The notes: generated by a model from the letters alone, not told the origin. Shown: positions 1-12,604, numbered from the stretch's first letter. The stretch is DNA of 64,000 bases from Chimonanthus salicifolius (GCA_013350335.1 CM023535.1:38438069-38502068); one strand, 5' to 3'. Program-made: numbers and translations.

Positions 1-121
1 TGCAGTGAGTAAGTGTTGCCTATCACCTTGATCTGCGCTGTAGTCTCCACAACCATCTCCGGTCCAATCAGCGCAGGCTCACCGGCCTCTGTCCAACACA
101 CTGGCGATCTACACGGCCTAC
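1..121 (-). pseudogene. Integrase remnant, distal part (E1)
   Basis: Read on the minus strand this stretch translates without a stop as about 40 residues, including PCRSPVCWTEAGEPALIGPE. This is the part of a plant Ty3/gypsy integrase downstream of the DDE core, and it matches the E3 integrase around 45835-45950. It continues the frame broken at 1693 by the LTR insertion at 122-1688: removing the LTR and one CCTAC copy restores the YGRPCRS motif. The rest of the domain is beyond the left edge. Confidence 0.85.
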
Positions 122-1688
122 TGTTGTGAATTTTAAATTACTCGCAAGCGTACGAACCAATTTATAGCATAGAATATGAGTGCGAGGTCGTACCCAAGGG
201 AAATCTACAAAATATATGTACGAAATAAAAAAAATGGCACTATTTAAAAATGATGTAATTTAAGGAAATAATTTTCTAAACATTTAGTTATAATCTTAAT
301 TTAGAACAATGAATAATTTTGATGAATTTTTGAGAAAAAGAAAAATAAATCAAGAATAAATAAATTTTTTACATAATCTACAATGGAATCGGGTCAAACA
401 TCGAAGTGCCATGTTATCCGATTCAAAAACAAAAACATGGCCTAGACTATGAAATATTCTGGAATTATTAAATATAATTCAAGTTTCTTATTTACTAAAA
501 TTCTAATTAAAATAATTATTAACTCAGAATTTTCTCAAATCAAGCCTTAGGGTTGAGCGGGTTTTAAACTTGTGTTTCCCCAAATCTAAAACAACCGTTC
601 TTGATAAGAACCTTAGACTGGAGAGACGGCAAGTCCCACTGATCCTAAAAGGGGTTCCACTTTTCCTTGAAAAAATCCTAAAATTAATTTGCTCCATAAA
701 GTTCTTAAAAAGAATTAAAATAAAATTGGAAACTATCATTATTAAATATTTAATAATTGGGAATATCATACAACTAAACAAACCGCCATGAATTTTATTT
801 AAAAATTCGAAAATGAATTACAATTCTTTTGGACTTTACATAAAAATAAAAATAAAATAACTTACAAGAAATTATTTATTTTTCTCTGTCTTTCGTCGTC
901 CAACTTCAGCCTTCAATGTCTTGCCCGGTTCAACTTTCAATGAACTCAAAGCCATCAATTTATAGGAGTGAGAAGAGATGAGATAAGGGACCCTTCAAAT
1001 TCAACTGAGATAAGAGATCCATTCAAATTCAAAATTTCTCTCTGTGGAGATCGACTAACTCCTTTATCTCCTTATCTTTGTTCCTCCTTATCCTTCTCTT
1101 TTTTATCGCTCCTTCGGTTCAAACTCTTTTATCTTTATCCCTATTTTTTATTCAAATCCACTATCTTTTATCCAAATCCACTGTCTTTTTCAAACACCGA
1201 ATTTTGCAGATAAGACACCATCATTCAAACGAAATTCACTGGTCCCGCTTGATTTTTTGGACTTGGATCCCATACTTGAACTTTTATCTGGCCCGGAATA
1301 TTGGTGGACTTTGGCTCATTGACTTCCAATTGCAGACTTTGTCTTTAGGCTTCAGATTTGAACAGTGGGTCCATTTGTGTGTTTATAAATTTCTGCCACC
1401 TTTACTAATGTAACACAGTCTAAAAAATATTATTATAATTCAAACTCTCATATCCGGATTTGAATTATAATAATTTACAATAATTCCAAATCAAATTAGG
1501 TGGTAAAAATTATAAACTTTCCAAAAATAGGACTATGACCCACTTTTCTCCATTTTAATTCATTTTTTTTTATTCTCACAAATACACTGCAAAACTTAAA
1601 AACTCTATTAAATGCATCTAATATTCACAAATCAAAAGCTAACTAATCCAAAATTAAAGGGTAAAATGGTAATTTTCAGTGCTCAACA
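122..1688 (-). mobile_element. Solo LTR of an Athila/Tat-like element
   Basis: The 1567-bp segment has TGTTG/CAACA ends and is flanked by CCTAC at 117-121 and 1689-1693, a clean 5-bp target duplication inside the E1 integrase. Its left end (TGTTGTGAATTTTAAATT, then the 'ctcgcaagcg' motif) matches the LTR at 26506 and the LTR fragment at 61108. The fragment at 61108 is followed, on the minus strand, by a primer site, so the LTR sense strand is minus. No internal region remains, which implies LTR-LTR recombination. Small open frames inside (for example 524-781) are not recognisable proteins. Confidence 0.9.
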
Positions 1689-1693
1689 CCTAC

Positions 1694-2525
1694 CATACAA
1701 GGCCTCAAATGGAGCCATCTGGAGGCTTGCCTGGTAACTGCTATTGTAGGAGAACTCCACCAGTGGCAAATGATCCTCCCATCCACCCTTGAAGTCCAGC
1801 ATACATGCTCTCAGCATATCCTCCAATATATGTATTGTCCTCTCCGACTGTCCATCAGTCTATGGGTGGAATGCTGTGCTGGTCAACACGTAGGTCCCCA
1901 TAGCCGACTGCATGCATTGTCATACTCTGTCAGTGAATCGGCCATCTCTATCGGACACAATGGTCTGGGGAATACCATGTAGTCTGATGATATCCTGGAT
2001 GTACCATCGACCCAAAGTCTCCGATGAATCTGTCATCTTGATGGGAGGGAAATGCGCAGACTTGGTCAACCGATCCACCACGACCCATATTGCATCGTTG
2101 CCTTTGGAAGACCTTGGCAACCCTGTCACAAAATCCATAGATATGTGCTCCCATTTCCACTCCGGTACAGGTAAGGGTTTGAATAAACCCGGTGGCTTCT
2201 AATGTTTTGTCTTAACCTGATGACAAGTTAGGCAACGGGCCATAAACTCCGCTACATCTTTCTCGAGTCCACGCCACCAATAGTGCCTCTTAAGATCCTT
2301 GTACATCTTGGTGCTGCCCGGATGGGTAGAGAGCTTGGTTTGGTGTGCCTCAACCAACAACTCCCTTCCGCAGCTCTTAGGCACATCCGTCCTACCTCGG
2401 AATACAAGACCTTGTCCCGATCGTAATTCCCATTCCGGTACAACGTCGCCCGTAGATATCTTGGTCCATACCTCCTCCATTTCCTGATCTATCCGTTGTT
2501 CCTGTTCAATCTTGTCAAGTACCAC
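1694..2525 (-). pseudogene. H2C2 zinc finger and integrase core remnant (E1)
   Basis: Minus-strand translation shows an HHCC zinc-binding region (EAHQTKLSTHPGSTKMYKDL, then CLTCHQ), then the catalytic core with ISMDFVTGLPRSSKGNDAIW (first Asp), IVSDRDGRF (second Asp) and DGQSERT (Glu). This is the chromovirus-type integrase of Ty3/gypsy elements, which inserts element cDNA into chromosomes. It is broken by in-frame stops at about 2199-2201 (after KTKH), 1920-1922 (Trp to TGA) and 1860-1862, and then by the LTR insertion at 1688. No RNase H or reverse transcriptase precedes it: the reading frame begins at about 2525 next to non-coding DNA, exactly as in E2 and E3. Confidence 0.9.
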
Positions 2526-4606
2526 CTAATTATATCAAAGTCACTCATATCAACCTATGAGTTTTATCCTCGTAAAATTTACTTTGTCTCATGTTATCTC
2601 TTTTTCTTGTGAACCCATTTACAATTCCTATGTAAATCAATATACTCTGTTTCACTTTACCTGTTACCAAAATATTTTCCATACATACTCGCTCAACACG
2701 TTCATTCGTCTACTCTCTGTGTGAGGTAGCCTGCCAATACGAGCTTATGCTCAAGTCTTTTCCTCATTCCATTTTAACTAAGTTTCTACTTCACTCTCCT
2801 GGAACTCCATCGGCTAACTACAGAGTCAGCTGGCCAGTCTAACTCGGCAGTAGCCCATAGCTTCCCATTCGAGTCTCACTAGACTCATAACTTTTCCCTT
2901 AAGTATATCTCCCAAAAGTAAGCATATCTTCCTTTATACATAAGTCACCATGTGACTAACACCTTTTATTCAAAACTTCTATGATAGTGAGTATCTTTCC
3001 ACACTGACTTTCCTGTGATACAAGTCATAATACGACTAACTCCTTTTCCTTATAACGTGGGACGTAAATCGAAACATATCCCAATCATTAGGTCTATATG
3101 TTATCTATGAGACCAACAGGTCCATCATACTACCAACATGTCTACCATGGTACCGATACTGACATTAATCCAAACCACCACGGGAATCACCCTCCGCGGT
3201 TATACACATCCATCCCTGGTACCATTATATCATTGAGTATCATCTATCCATGATTAATAATCATCCATGAATATAACCCCCCTCTCAGGGTATAATCCAT
3301 TCATGGGCATAACTAATCCATCCTTGATCATAATTAATCCAGACCCATCATCTATCATGAGATATTTTATCCATAGAAACTACACTCGAATGAGTCACTG
3401 CCTGACTGTGGCAACCATATCAAATCACAAATATACCCCGACCCTTAGCAAGACTTACTGCCATGATTTACTAAGCGGAAGACCCACGTCCAACGTGATC
3501 GTGTCTACCCCGCCCTGCATCCCTTCACCCCAAGGGTGATTCAGTCAAGCTCTAAGGCGGTCGGTCCGCGTCTAACGAAACTAGCACCACACCCACGGGG
3601 TAAAATATTACCTAGCTCTACGCATCCACGCACGTCAAGTGTGCGAAATAGCCGTGAGAGCGTCCTCCAGTGCGTAGCATGCGAGGGACCCACTCCTCAA
3701 CGGTAACCCTACGGGACCTAGTCTTCGTATTTCATATCGAGGTTCCCACAGTTTCATGGTTTTTCTAAGCCATACTCACAAAATCTATACACTTATCTCA
3801 TCAATATCCTGTGAGTGACGTACCCATACCACGTCTCAATAAAAACAAGTGGCCCCGTCACATAAATCTCCATGTCCAAGTCCTTGTAAACTCTTAAATT
3901 TGAATACTTTATTGAAAATCATTCGAACTTTCATCACATTACAAGGTTTGGTAGGGTTAGCACAAACCCTTTAAAACGTACTCACAACCTTTACAAAATT
4001 TTTCCCTTTTCCCCGACATTTCCTTACCCTTTCTTATACTAATCTTCCATAGAAGACCCAGCATCATCACCAAATAATCATACTTAGTTTTGGGGGATTT
4101 CTTATGCATAGTACAATGTATTTTGTTTGGGGGAAGTCGCCAAATCATCACTCTTTGCTTTCCTTTGTTTCAGGGGGGGATCTCTAAATTCTTACTGTTT
4201 GTTGTTCAAATTGGGAATACCGGGGAAGTACATCCTACTTTACTATGTTTGATAAATCTATTACTGTTTCAACAATTTGGGGGTAAAATTGCTAAATGAG
4301 TATACCTTGTTCTTAGGGGAAAATTTTCTAAGTATCAAATATTGTGTTCTCATTTTCTAGGGGAAATAAGACCTATCTTGCTATGTTTGATAGATCTAAC
4401 TTATAAGGATTATACTTCCCTTCCTATCATTCCTTCCCGTCAAGTTTGGCTCTCAGATTGAATACTTCAGTTTGAGTCAATCGAAGTAAATTAACCTGGC
4501 CCTCGTGCAGCGGACTCCGAAGAGTCGATCAGTTGGGACTCTTAGCTGTCAGTGAGGCATGCAACCGTCTTAAATCTTACTTCGAGAGATTTATTCTTCC
4601 GATTTC
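2526..4606 (-). other. Conserved non-coding interior of E1
   Basis: No credible reading frame is present. The segment is the reverse complement of 12857-14366 and matches 43150-45000, including a GC-rich block near 3480-3730 (shared with 13180-13420) and recurring 'ccatggat/ataacc' phrases near 3180-3330. All three copies join the integrase remnant at an equivalent point. The 4090-4400 part matches the leader of E3 (42960-43100). This is where gag, protease and reverse transcriptase would sit in a complete element. Confidence 0.75.
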
Positions 4607-4618
4607 GCACTGATACCA
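4607..4618 (-). other. Primer binding site (initiator-Met tRNA type)
   Basis: On the minus strand TGGTATCAGTGC lies two bases after the LTR end (…ATTACA, GT). It differs by one base from TGGTATCAGAGC, the usual plant primer site complementary to the 3' end of initiator methionine tRNA, and from the intact copy at 42811. It fixes the orientation and the LTR edge of E1. Confidence 0.85.
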
Positions 4619-5292
4619 ACTGTAATGCCCGTCCCTTTTCACCGAAATCAGAGTCTATTTTTTTATTTTTTTTTTGAAATGCAGAGTGACAAAGGGCGCG
4701 GACGTCACGACGCGAGTTAAGTCCGAGCTTCTAAAGCCCGGCCCTTAACTGGCCAACCCTACGTGTGTGGAACGAAGTCCACGAGAACGGTTCACACGTA
4801 GATGTAAGCTTGCGGAATATAACTTAATGCGGAACATTATAATAGAGACTATCCTACCAGTTTTAGATAGCAAGGAAGTACGGTGCTTAAATTACTAAAA
4901 TACCCCTAAATTCATAATTATATCTCAAATTGATAATGTCCAAAGTAAAGATCAAATCATAGTAAGAAATCTACATTATTACATTCCGACGAGTTAAGCT
5001 ATTCGAATTACATTTCCAAAATAAATTAAATAAACTAAGTAGTCCATTTTCCCAAACTCCTAAGCTTGGCCTTCGTCTCGTCCTTCGTGTCCGCCGACTC
5101 CTGCGTCATCAGCTAGGGTAGAAGTAAGGCGTTAGACAACGCACCCAGTAAGACTCCGAGTAGGGCTAACACATGGATTAGTGATAACAAGCACATAGGT
5201 ATAATATAATGGAAACCATAAAATGAATGCCATGCCATGGGTGTCCTATGTCACGAGTCCCACCCATCATCCATACCATCATGCTGCCATAT

Positions 5293-5513
5293 CCCCCTTG
5301 ACGGAAAAACCTCGTGAAGATATAAACAATCACAAATCATCCCCCTTGACAGCAAAACCTCGTCAAGATATAAACGATCACAAATCATCCCCCTTGATGG
5401 CAAAACCTCGTCAAGATATAAACAATCGTAAATCATCCCCCTTGACGGGAAAACCTCGTCAAGATATAAACAATCACAAATCATCCCCCTTGACGGCAAA
5501 GCCTCGTCAAGGT
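5293..5513 (-). repeat. 48-bp tandem repeat, 5 units, each with a CTTGACG hairpin
   Basis: Units start at 5293, 5341, 5389, 5437 and 5485, exactly 48 bp apart. The last is cut short after the hairpin. Each has CTTGACG, about 9 nt, then CGTCAAG. Unit variants include CTTGATG (U·G pairing kept) and CTTGACA (G·U on the other strand). It lies in the position held by CTTGATG/CATCAAG units in other LTRs. Because 48 is a multiple of 3 both strands stay open, which explains the long apparent ORFs here. Confidence 0.95.
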
Positions 5514-5632
5514 GTCCCCATGTTTGCTTTTCGGTCGCCCCGACGAAGCATGGACTCCGGTTATAGAATATCAGGCTATCCCCATGTCTGCTTCTCGGTC
5601 GCCCCGATGCAGCATGGACTCCGGTTTCTTTA
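5514..5632 (-). repeat. Two tandem 'CGGTCGCCCCGACG' units
   Basis: Two diverged units of about 65 bp each contain CCCCATGTTTGCTT, then TCGGTCGCCCCGA, then GCATGGACTCCGG. They are the minus-strand counterpart of the CACTCCGTCGGGGCGTCCG units in plus-strand LTRs (18721, 40025, 49530). A similar pair is at 31535-31650. Confidence 0.8.
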
Positions 5633-6051
5633 TTTTCATCCTTCCCATGCCATATCTCTCCCATGTCATGCATGAGATGTAGATGCCATATGCCATGTAA
5701 TATATATGATAGCACAAACTATGGCGTTTAAAATCTCATCAATAAAACATATAATTTGATTATCAAAAATAGATCAAGCAAAGCATCAATATACATATCA
5801 TAGTCTTAAAACCCATCTTAAAACAATCATATGCTTACCAAAATAAATCAAGGAAAAACCCATACATAACACATAATCCATGGCTTACAAAAATGTAGGA
5901 ATCCTACCAAATACCGACTAACGTCCTTTTTCGTTTCCATCTGATAAATCTGATCGCCGATCGAGCACCGTTTGCAATGTGAGGAACATTATTACATATC
6001 AATAATCAGCCCATATTTTTAACCATTTGAGTCCATTAATCATACCTTAGC

Positions 6052-6251
6052 GGGGTTCGGCCATACACCATGGCCTAACCTCACTAACAGGTTTGTGGGT
6101 CCCATTTAATCCATTAAATCTTTTAATCCCATGAGTCTAAAAATCAGCCACCCTAGGCTTTATTAATCATACATAATGTTATTACTTAGAGTCCCTAAAT
6201 CCATGTTCATCTCCCATGGCGTTCGGCCATACACCATGGTCGAACTCATGG
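6052..6251 (-). repeat. Palindrome array, part 1 (E1 LTR)
   Basis: Two hairpins, at about 6052-6084 and 6213-6251. Arms are GGTTCGGCCAT and ATGG(C/T)C(T/G)AAC around ACACC. The 3' arms carry substitutions (GGCCTAACC, GGTCGAACT), so the stems are partly decayed. The solo LTR at 6386 separates this part from the hairpins at 11016-11276. Confidence 0.85.
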
Positions 6252-7610
6252 TTCTTCATTTTTGGCCAATATTTATGGTTTTGCCATTACCCTTCCATGG
6301 TTACTCATTCACTTAATCCATGTACATTTTTGTTCATAATTGATCCACACACTAGATCCATTAATGTGCCATCAACCATGATATGTGTAACACCCCAGTT
6401 TCTCAATGAAGTGGAAAATTACGAAAATGCCCCTGAGTTATTAAATTAATTATTTTGTGATGACAAATAAGGAAATAGTGAGGCCCATTGCTAAAATTAA
6501 AATCATATGAGCACATTATAATTGTTAAGCTTGATTGGATGGGTAATTTTCATCATTTGGGACAAAAATGGCTAAATGGGTTAACGGGCCCAAATGGGAC
6601 CCATCGGGTCTTACTGGATTATTTGACCGTTTTGTGAATTTAAATTAAATGGGGTTAAGCCTATTTGATTGGAAATCAAGTGGAGAAGAAATGGGTAGGC
6701 TTGATCCATATGTGAAAACCATTTACAAATGACCAAAATACCGTAATTGGGTCATGGAGTCAAAAACGGGTCAAGGAGCTAAAAGTGGACCCAACGGGTC
6801 GAGTTGACTATGGTTGACCATGTGGACCCTCAAGGGAGCTAAAACACGAGTCAAATCAGTTGAGTGGGACTGAAGTGAGTTGAAATTAAATCAAGTAGTG
6901 AGTCAACTCATGTGCATTAAATGAAATGCATTAAGTATGTGAGTTGGGTGAGTTGAGATGGAAATCTAAATGATCTTGAGTTGGGTGAGTCAAAATGGAA
7001 TCCATGGGACTGCAACTCACTGAGCTAAGTGGAAATTTGAAGAGTTTGGCTGGTCTTAAACCAACCAAAACAAGTCCCACACGTTGGGGACTTGTTTTGG
7101 TGAGTTCCATGTTGAATCATGAATGCAAATGATGGGTTTGAGGTGAGTTACATGGAAATCTGAATGGCTGCATGGGTAGGTGCCAAGGGGTGCCTTGGAT
7201 GGCACCCAATGCCCATCGTTTTGTGCATGAATTGATGAGAAGTGGAGGGGTTATGATGGCTGAAATACATAAGCAATGAACACCAAGGTTAGCCGACTTT
7301 TGTCATTGCAAACCCAAGTTTTCCCATCTCTTTCTCCCTCTCTCCAATTGGTGTTCTTGGCTGGAACAGCAGAGGTTTTTGGTACCAAATATTCAAGCTT
7401 AAACCAGCAAGGAATTAAGGGAGAAAGGAAGAAATAAAAGGAAGAAGACAAGGAGCAAAGACAATAGGAAGAGCTTGGAATTTGGTAAGTGTTTCATGGA
7501 CTTTTGGATTAATAAAATGGGTGTGTATTTGGCCATGATCGTGGCCGAATACACCAATGTTTAACTTGATTTAATGGAGATTTAGAAATGGTGAAGATGA
7601 CCATTGAGTT

Positions 7611-8801
7611 CGGCCACCATGAAGGGCCGAACCCCATGTGAAAGATTGCTTGGTTTTCATGTTTTGGAAACATGAAAACCATGGGTTTATGGACTGATTT
7701 TTGTGTTTTTATTTGAGAATTAAATACATGTTATTAAAAGGATTATAAACCTGTATCTGAATGTCAGAAAAGGCTGAAGTTTATATGGTCTAAATCAGTG
7801 GATTAAAAGATGGAAATGGACCATTGGGTTCGGCCACTTTGCATGGCCGAACCCCATGGAAACAAGTGGTTGTTTTTGATAGTTTTTGGAAATTAAAACC
7901 ATATAATTTGGGACTGATATTAGATGTTATTGTTGGATTTACAATGCATGTTTTAAGGAGGTTAAAACATGGATTTGGATGTTGGTTTAAGACCCAAGAC
8001 AAAGGGTTAAATGTTCAAAATCAAAGGTCATGGTGTTCGGCCAATGAGCATGGCCGAACCCTATGAAATTGGGCTAATTTTTGGATGTTTGTTTGAAAGG
8101 CAAAAACCTGATAATAATATACTGTTATTACATGATTATTTGAAGTTTAAAAATAGTAAACATAACCATTGGGTTCGGCCACCATGGAGGGCCGAACCCC
8201 ATGTAAAAGAGTGTTGGTTTTCATGTTGGGAAACATGGAAACCATGGACTTTTATGGGCTGTTTGGATGAATTTAATTAGATGGTTTCTAAGAGGTTTAA
8301 AGGCAGCAATATGATACTGATATTGCATGTTTAAATAATGCCTAAAGCATGTGTGAAGGATCAAAACATGGACATAGGGTTCGGCCACATTGGATGGCCG
8401 AACCCCATGTAAGTAAGTAATGAGTTTTGGTGAAGTTTAAATGACTGTTTTGGTGGTTGGTTATGTGGCTGAACCATGTGTAATTCATGGTTGGGTAAGC
8501 ATGATTAAATCATGAATAACCATGGGAAGTGAGGGATCAATCAGATCAAGAGAACCATTGGGTTCGGCCATGTGCATGGCCGAACCCCATGGGGCTAGTT
8601 TTGGGATGAATAGACCAAGATTTATGGGTTTTCTTATGTATGTTAAATGAAATAAGCTTGCTGTTTTGGGTTGGCCATAGGATAGCTAAACTATGAATTT
8701 AACATGGCTAAGGGGGTAGAGCCAATTAGTATTTAAATAAAGGACATTATTGAGCAAAAAACCATAAGGGTTCGGCCATGAGTATGACCGAACCCCATGG
8801 A
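7611..8801 (+). repeat. Palindrome array, 7 hairpins with variable loops
   Basis: Hairpins start near 7611, 7822, 8029, 8168, 8375, 8556 and 8763, about 140-210 bp apart. Arms GGTTCGGCCA and TGGCCGAACC are kept while loop sequence and length vary (for example CTTTGC, TGTG, ATGAGCA). This subfamily keeps the stem and not the loop. Intervening DNA often ends 'gaaccattg' or 'aaccat' just before the hairpin. Confidence 0.92.
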
Positions 8802-9309
8802 CTGTTTTCATGGGTCATTTTATGGATGTGTATGTGATTAAAGATGGAATTATGTTTGCTGTTTTGGTCGTCCAAAACATGACTGAACCACGTTAAGGTT
8901 GCGGTTAAGGTTGCAGAGTTTAATCAAGGTATTGGTAGCAATGGCATGTTTGTAAATAAGGGTCAAAACCATGAGTTGGTATTTGTGGACTTAGACTCAA
9001 AAATGGGAATCAAATAAAGTAAGGGATTAAAGTTGGTCCATGATTTATGTGAATAAGGTGACGGATCTCTGTGACGGTGCACGACTGCGAGCGGTGACCG
9101 GATAAAGCCTAAGAAAGAACAGACGCTGAAGTGATTCTTCAGTAGGTTTCCTGCCTACTTGTAACCATGGTTTTACCCCAGTTTTCTTATGATACTCTTG
9201 TTTTATTTTATGTGTTTCAAATGATATATTATGCATTAACAAATGGCATACAGGCATTGGCATCTCATGGATAGACATGGGATTATGAATGAGGTTCTAC
9301 AGTGTTGCA

Positions 9310-9505
9310 ATTTATGGGTTACGTCCTCCCTCGGTGGTGCAAGTCACGCCAGGAGGAGTAACATGATGATCATAGTAACATTGGTCTCCTTAGGCGATGA
9401 GAGTCCCGCCAGGGGGACTCATACGTGATATGAATCAGTCAATGATGAAGAGATGAAAGTGTGTTGTAATTTACCTTGACGGTGCAAGGCACGTCAAGTG
9501 ATGGC
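9310..9505 (+). repeat. Three diverged tandem hairpin units
   Basis: Units near 9320, 9388 and 9473 carry gene-sized gaps of none: they are short hairpins with purine/pyrimidine arms, the last being CTTGACGGTGC...GCACGTCAAG, a 10-bp stem. They occupy the LTR position of the CTTGATG units of the other subfamilies, with different stem sequences. Confidence 0.7.
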
Positions 9506-10659
9506 TATGAATGTACATGATGGGGGATGCTCATTGCATGTGCATACTTCATAGCATTGTTTTACCTATTTTCATGATCATGTATTATGATATGTATATG
9601 CATGTTTTATATGCTAACATGTGGTAGCCCTGATTCGGGAACCTACTGGGCGCGTTGATCTAACACCCTAATTCTATCCTCAGAGGAGATTGCAGGTACA
9701 AGTAAAGGAAAAGAAAAGGTCATTGACCGAGAGGGGAGCTGAGCCTAAGTGCTTGAATGCGGGAATGAATTTCTATTTGTTGTTTATTTGATACTTTATT
9801 ATGGACATGTAATAAAGTAGTTACTTGCTATGGTTTGCTTAGGATATTGACAATGAATGGTTGATTTATGTAATTATTATTTGAGACTAGTACTGGCTAT
9901 CTTTTCATATTATTCCGCAGTTAACTTATACTATTCCGCAAGTTGATGTTAGTTCCATGTGTGTTCATTATCATGGTCTAGTCCATGTACACATGGGTGA
10001 CCAGTTAAGGTTTAGACTTGGGTAGTTTGAACTTAACTCGCGTCGTGATGCCGCCCGCTCTCTTTCGATGTTTTATTATTACTTAAAAAAAAAAAATTAG
10101 ACTCTGAATTCTCGGAGAGGGCGGGGCGTTACAATATGCACATTAACAAATTAGTCCTTAACTTAGCCTAATTTTTCCATTCATCTAACCACATACATAA
10201 TCCCAAGTTTAGCCCATCAAATGGCTCATAAATTGGGTCATGGGTTTTATTAAAATCAGCCCCTTTAATTCAACCTAATCCCCATTTTTCCTTGGGTCTT
10301 TCTCACCACATTTAGATCCATAATAAGCCCTCCCATGAGGAGGTTTACATCATGCATTTAAACTATCAATTTTGATCATTACTAACTACATTTAAAATCC
10401 ATTGAAGTTGCCAACATTCCTTCATCCTTACTATGGTCTAAGTACTTCTAAATTCACCAATCACTCTTCATGGTTTTTTTTATCATTGTTTCCCACCCTT
10501 TTAAAATTCACTAATACCCATTCATTTAAAACCTTTATAAATCATTAACCCCTTTTCATAGCCTCCATTCTCTAAATCCATTAAAATTCTAAGACCATGA
10601 GAAGGTTCACATCATGCATTCCCTCATTTAAAATCCCTTTAAAATTATTACATTCAATC

Positions 10660-10678
10660 AAAAAAAAAAAAAAAAAAA
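10660..10678. repeat. A19 homopolymer
   Basis: Uninterrupted run of 19 A within the AT-rich part of the E1 LTR. No adjacent feature gives it a role. It is probably simple replication slippage. Confidence 0.9.
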
Positions 10679-11015
10679 CTAAAGTCATTAATCATCCCTT
10701 CATGATTCTAACCCTAAAAACTCCATTAAAAATCCTTAATTATCTACCATGGTTTTCTTCATTAAGCTCCCTTTAAAATTTACAAACATTTGACCCTTTT
10801 TAAACCTCCAAATTATTAATGCATTACTCCATATCTTCCATCCTTCTAAACCCATTTAAAACCACCATTACATCACCATAGGATTTAAAAACATTCCATC
10901 CCTAAAATCTCCCCATGGTTTTATTTTTAGAACATTATTTCCCACACTTAAAAATCCATTTTAAACTATCACCATTCTCTTCCCTATTTTTACACCCTTC
11001 AAATTTACAAACACA

Positions 11016-11276
11016 TAACCCTAGGGTTCGGCCATACACCATGGTCGAACCCATGGCTCATGGTTCACTCCCATCTATGCCTTTCAAGGCCATAAAACCA
11101 TTTACATTTTCATGAATTTCTTCATTTAAAACCCTTTCGAAAATCACTACATTTGATCATAAAAACCCTAAAAATCATAATCATCTTTCCATGGCTTTCA
11201 TTCTTTACAACCCTAATAAAATCACTTAAACACCCACCATGGGGTTCGGCCATACTACATGGCCGAACCCTATGGC
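11016..11276 (-). repeat. Palindrome array, part 2 (E1 LTR)
   Basis: Two hairpins at about 11020-11058 and 11238-11276, with loops ACACC and ACTAC. The second is nearly perfect, with outer flanks CATGGGG and CCCTATG pairing through one G·U. Confidence 0.9.
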
Positions 11277-12604
11277 CCATGGTTCTTCCTAAAAAAAATC
11301 ATCACCTCTCCATGTTTGAATAAAATTTTAATACATAAAACCCTTAAAGCATCCTTTATTTTTTCTTAATCCATCTCTCCCACTTTATCCATTTCTCATC
11401 TTTCCATTGGATGGATTTGAGATCCAAGGCCTAATATAGTTTGGCCACCACTAAATCCAAGCAATGGATTTCACAATCTCTTAAACCCTAAAAAAAAATC
11501 TAATCTCTTGTTTTAGAAATACTTACAATCCGACGGCTCCTCCAGCTTCTCTTTCTCCTCTTGGACTCCTTAGCCTTCTATCTTCTTCTTCTCCTTGTTT
11601 GATCGGCCAAGATGAGCTTGATCAATGTGAAAACATCACAGCTTGGGTCGGCCAAGATGGGGTGTATTTGAGAAAGGGAGAGGAGGAGATGGTGAGAAAG
11701 AAGATACCAAGCTTTGATATTGGAGTGGTGGCTAATTGCTTGAACTTTTCCTCTCTTTTCTTCTCTTCTTCTTCCAAATTTTTCTTTTTCTTTCTTCCTT
11801 GGTGTGGGACGGCAATAAGGGAGAGCAAGAACGGAAGAGGGTGACATGAGAGTGAAGTGGAGAGAATGAGATGAAAACAACTCCTTTTTGTTGCTTATAA
11901 TACACTTTATCATTAATTCCTCCCACCAACCCACATAAGATTTTTATCATGCTTTATGGTGGTGGTTGGGATAACCACCACTAGCCAACGTTTTTACTTA
12001 GAGATAAGGTGGAATGGTTTGGATCTTCCATCTTTTGAACCCTTTGACCACCTTTTTGGATAATTTAATCATTTAATTAACTAGATAATTACCTTAGATT
12101 AATTAATTCCCACTTAACCTAATTCCATTATTCCACCCATGGTTGACCAATTCAACCATGGTGGCCGGCCCCACCAATCCTTGGTCCACACGCCACCTCA
12201 TTTAGTGAGGTGAAGGTGGGTCCCAATCGGCCATGTCACCTTGGTCAATTCATCACCAACTTAGGTGACTTAATTTTAATTAAATCCATTCCAACTAGTT
12301 GGATCACCATTGGGCCCATGGCCCAATTACATTTTCCTCTTACCCATTTACCTTAGAGTTTACATCATCTTGATCCATTGTGTCCCAAATGGGTATTGGG
12401 CCCAATTTGACCATCCTTGGCCCAATTGACCATCATTGACCCTTTAAATGAATTTAAATCCAATCCATGGTCCATTGGGCCATACTTGGACTTTTGTCCA
12501 ATTTTTTATCCATTTACCATCTACTCCATCAAATTTCCCAATTTCCATCATTAAAATAAATAATAGCCACATTTTTATTGATTTAAAAATTCCGGGCTAT
12601 TACA

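Larger units (their letters stand above)
6386..10133 (+). mobile_element. Solo LTR, divergent hairpin-LTR subfamily
   Basis: TGTAACACCCC to GGGGCGTTACA, 3748 bp, flanked by ATATG at 6381-6385 and 10134-10138. Its 5' third is unlike the other LTRs, but the order of modules is the same: splice-donor-like GGTAAGTG (GT at 7495-7496), seven hairpins (7611-8801), a diverged copy of the conserved block (9055-9172), hairpin-bearing units at 9310-9505, TCTAAC followed by TGCAG (AG at 9694-9695), and a terminal palindrome near 9952-9991. The region 6386-7240 is AT-rich, with no recognisable gene. Confidence 0.92.
1..12604 (-). mobile_element. E1: partial hairpin-LTR chromovirus-like element, minus strand
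   Basis: Seen: on the minus strand a 5' LTR (12604 down to 4621) is followed by a primer site next to the LTR edge, about 2 kb of non-coding interior and then integrase coding remnants running to base 1. The 3' LTR lies outside the window. Two later insertions interrupt it, at 122-1688 and 6386-10133. E1 abuts the interior of a plus-strand relative at 12605, so it was probably inserted there. The 5-bp duplication would be TTGAC, but its partner is off the window and cannot be checked. Confidence 0.85.
4621..12604 (-). repeat. 5' LTR of E1 (interrupted)
   Basis: In sense orientation it begins TGTAATAGCC at 12604 and ends at TGTAATGCCC (reverse strand) at 4621. Without the insertion at 6386-10138 it is about 4.2 kb. 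Its closest relative is the solo LTR 30787-35294, which has the same GCTATTACA terminus. Sense-strand landmarks: AT-rich TATA-like stretch near 11898; splice-donor-like GTAAGT at 11521-11526 after a purine-rich leader; hairpins between 11275 and 6052; conserved block near 5905-6000; 48-bp hairpin tandem at 5293-5513; acceptor-like CAG at 5101-5103; conserved 3' terminus. Confidence 0.9.

Noticed and set aside
5223..5715. 150-codon ORFs on both strands
   Set aside because: Artefact of the 48-bp tandem repeat, whose length is a multiple of three.
11578..11950. Lys/Glu-rich ORFs in the LTR leader (also 33774-34098, 37799-38085, 47292-47626)
   Set aside because: They come from purine-rich leader DNA, overlap on both strands, and are not kept in frame between copies.
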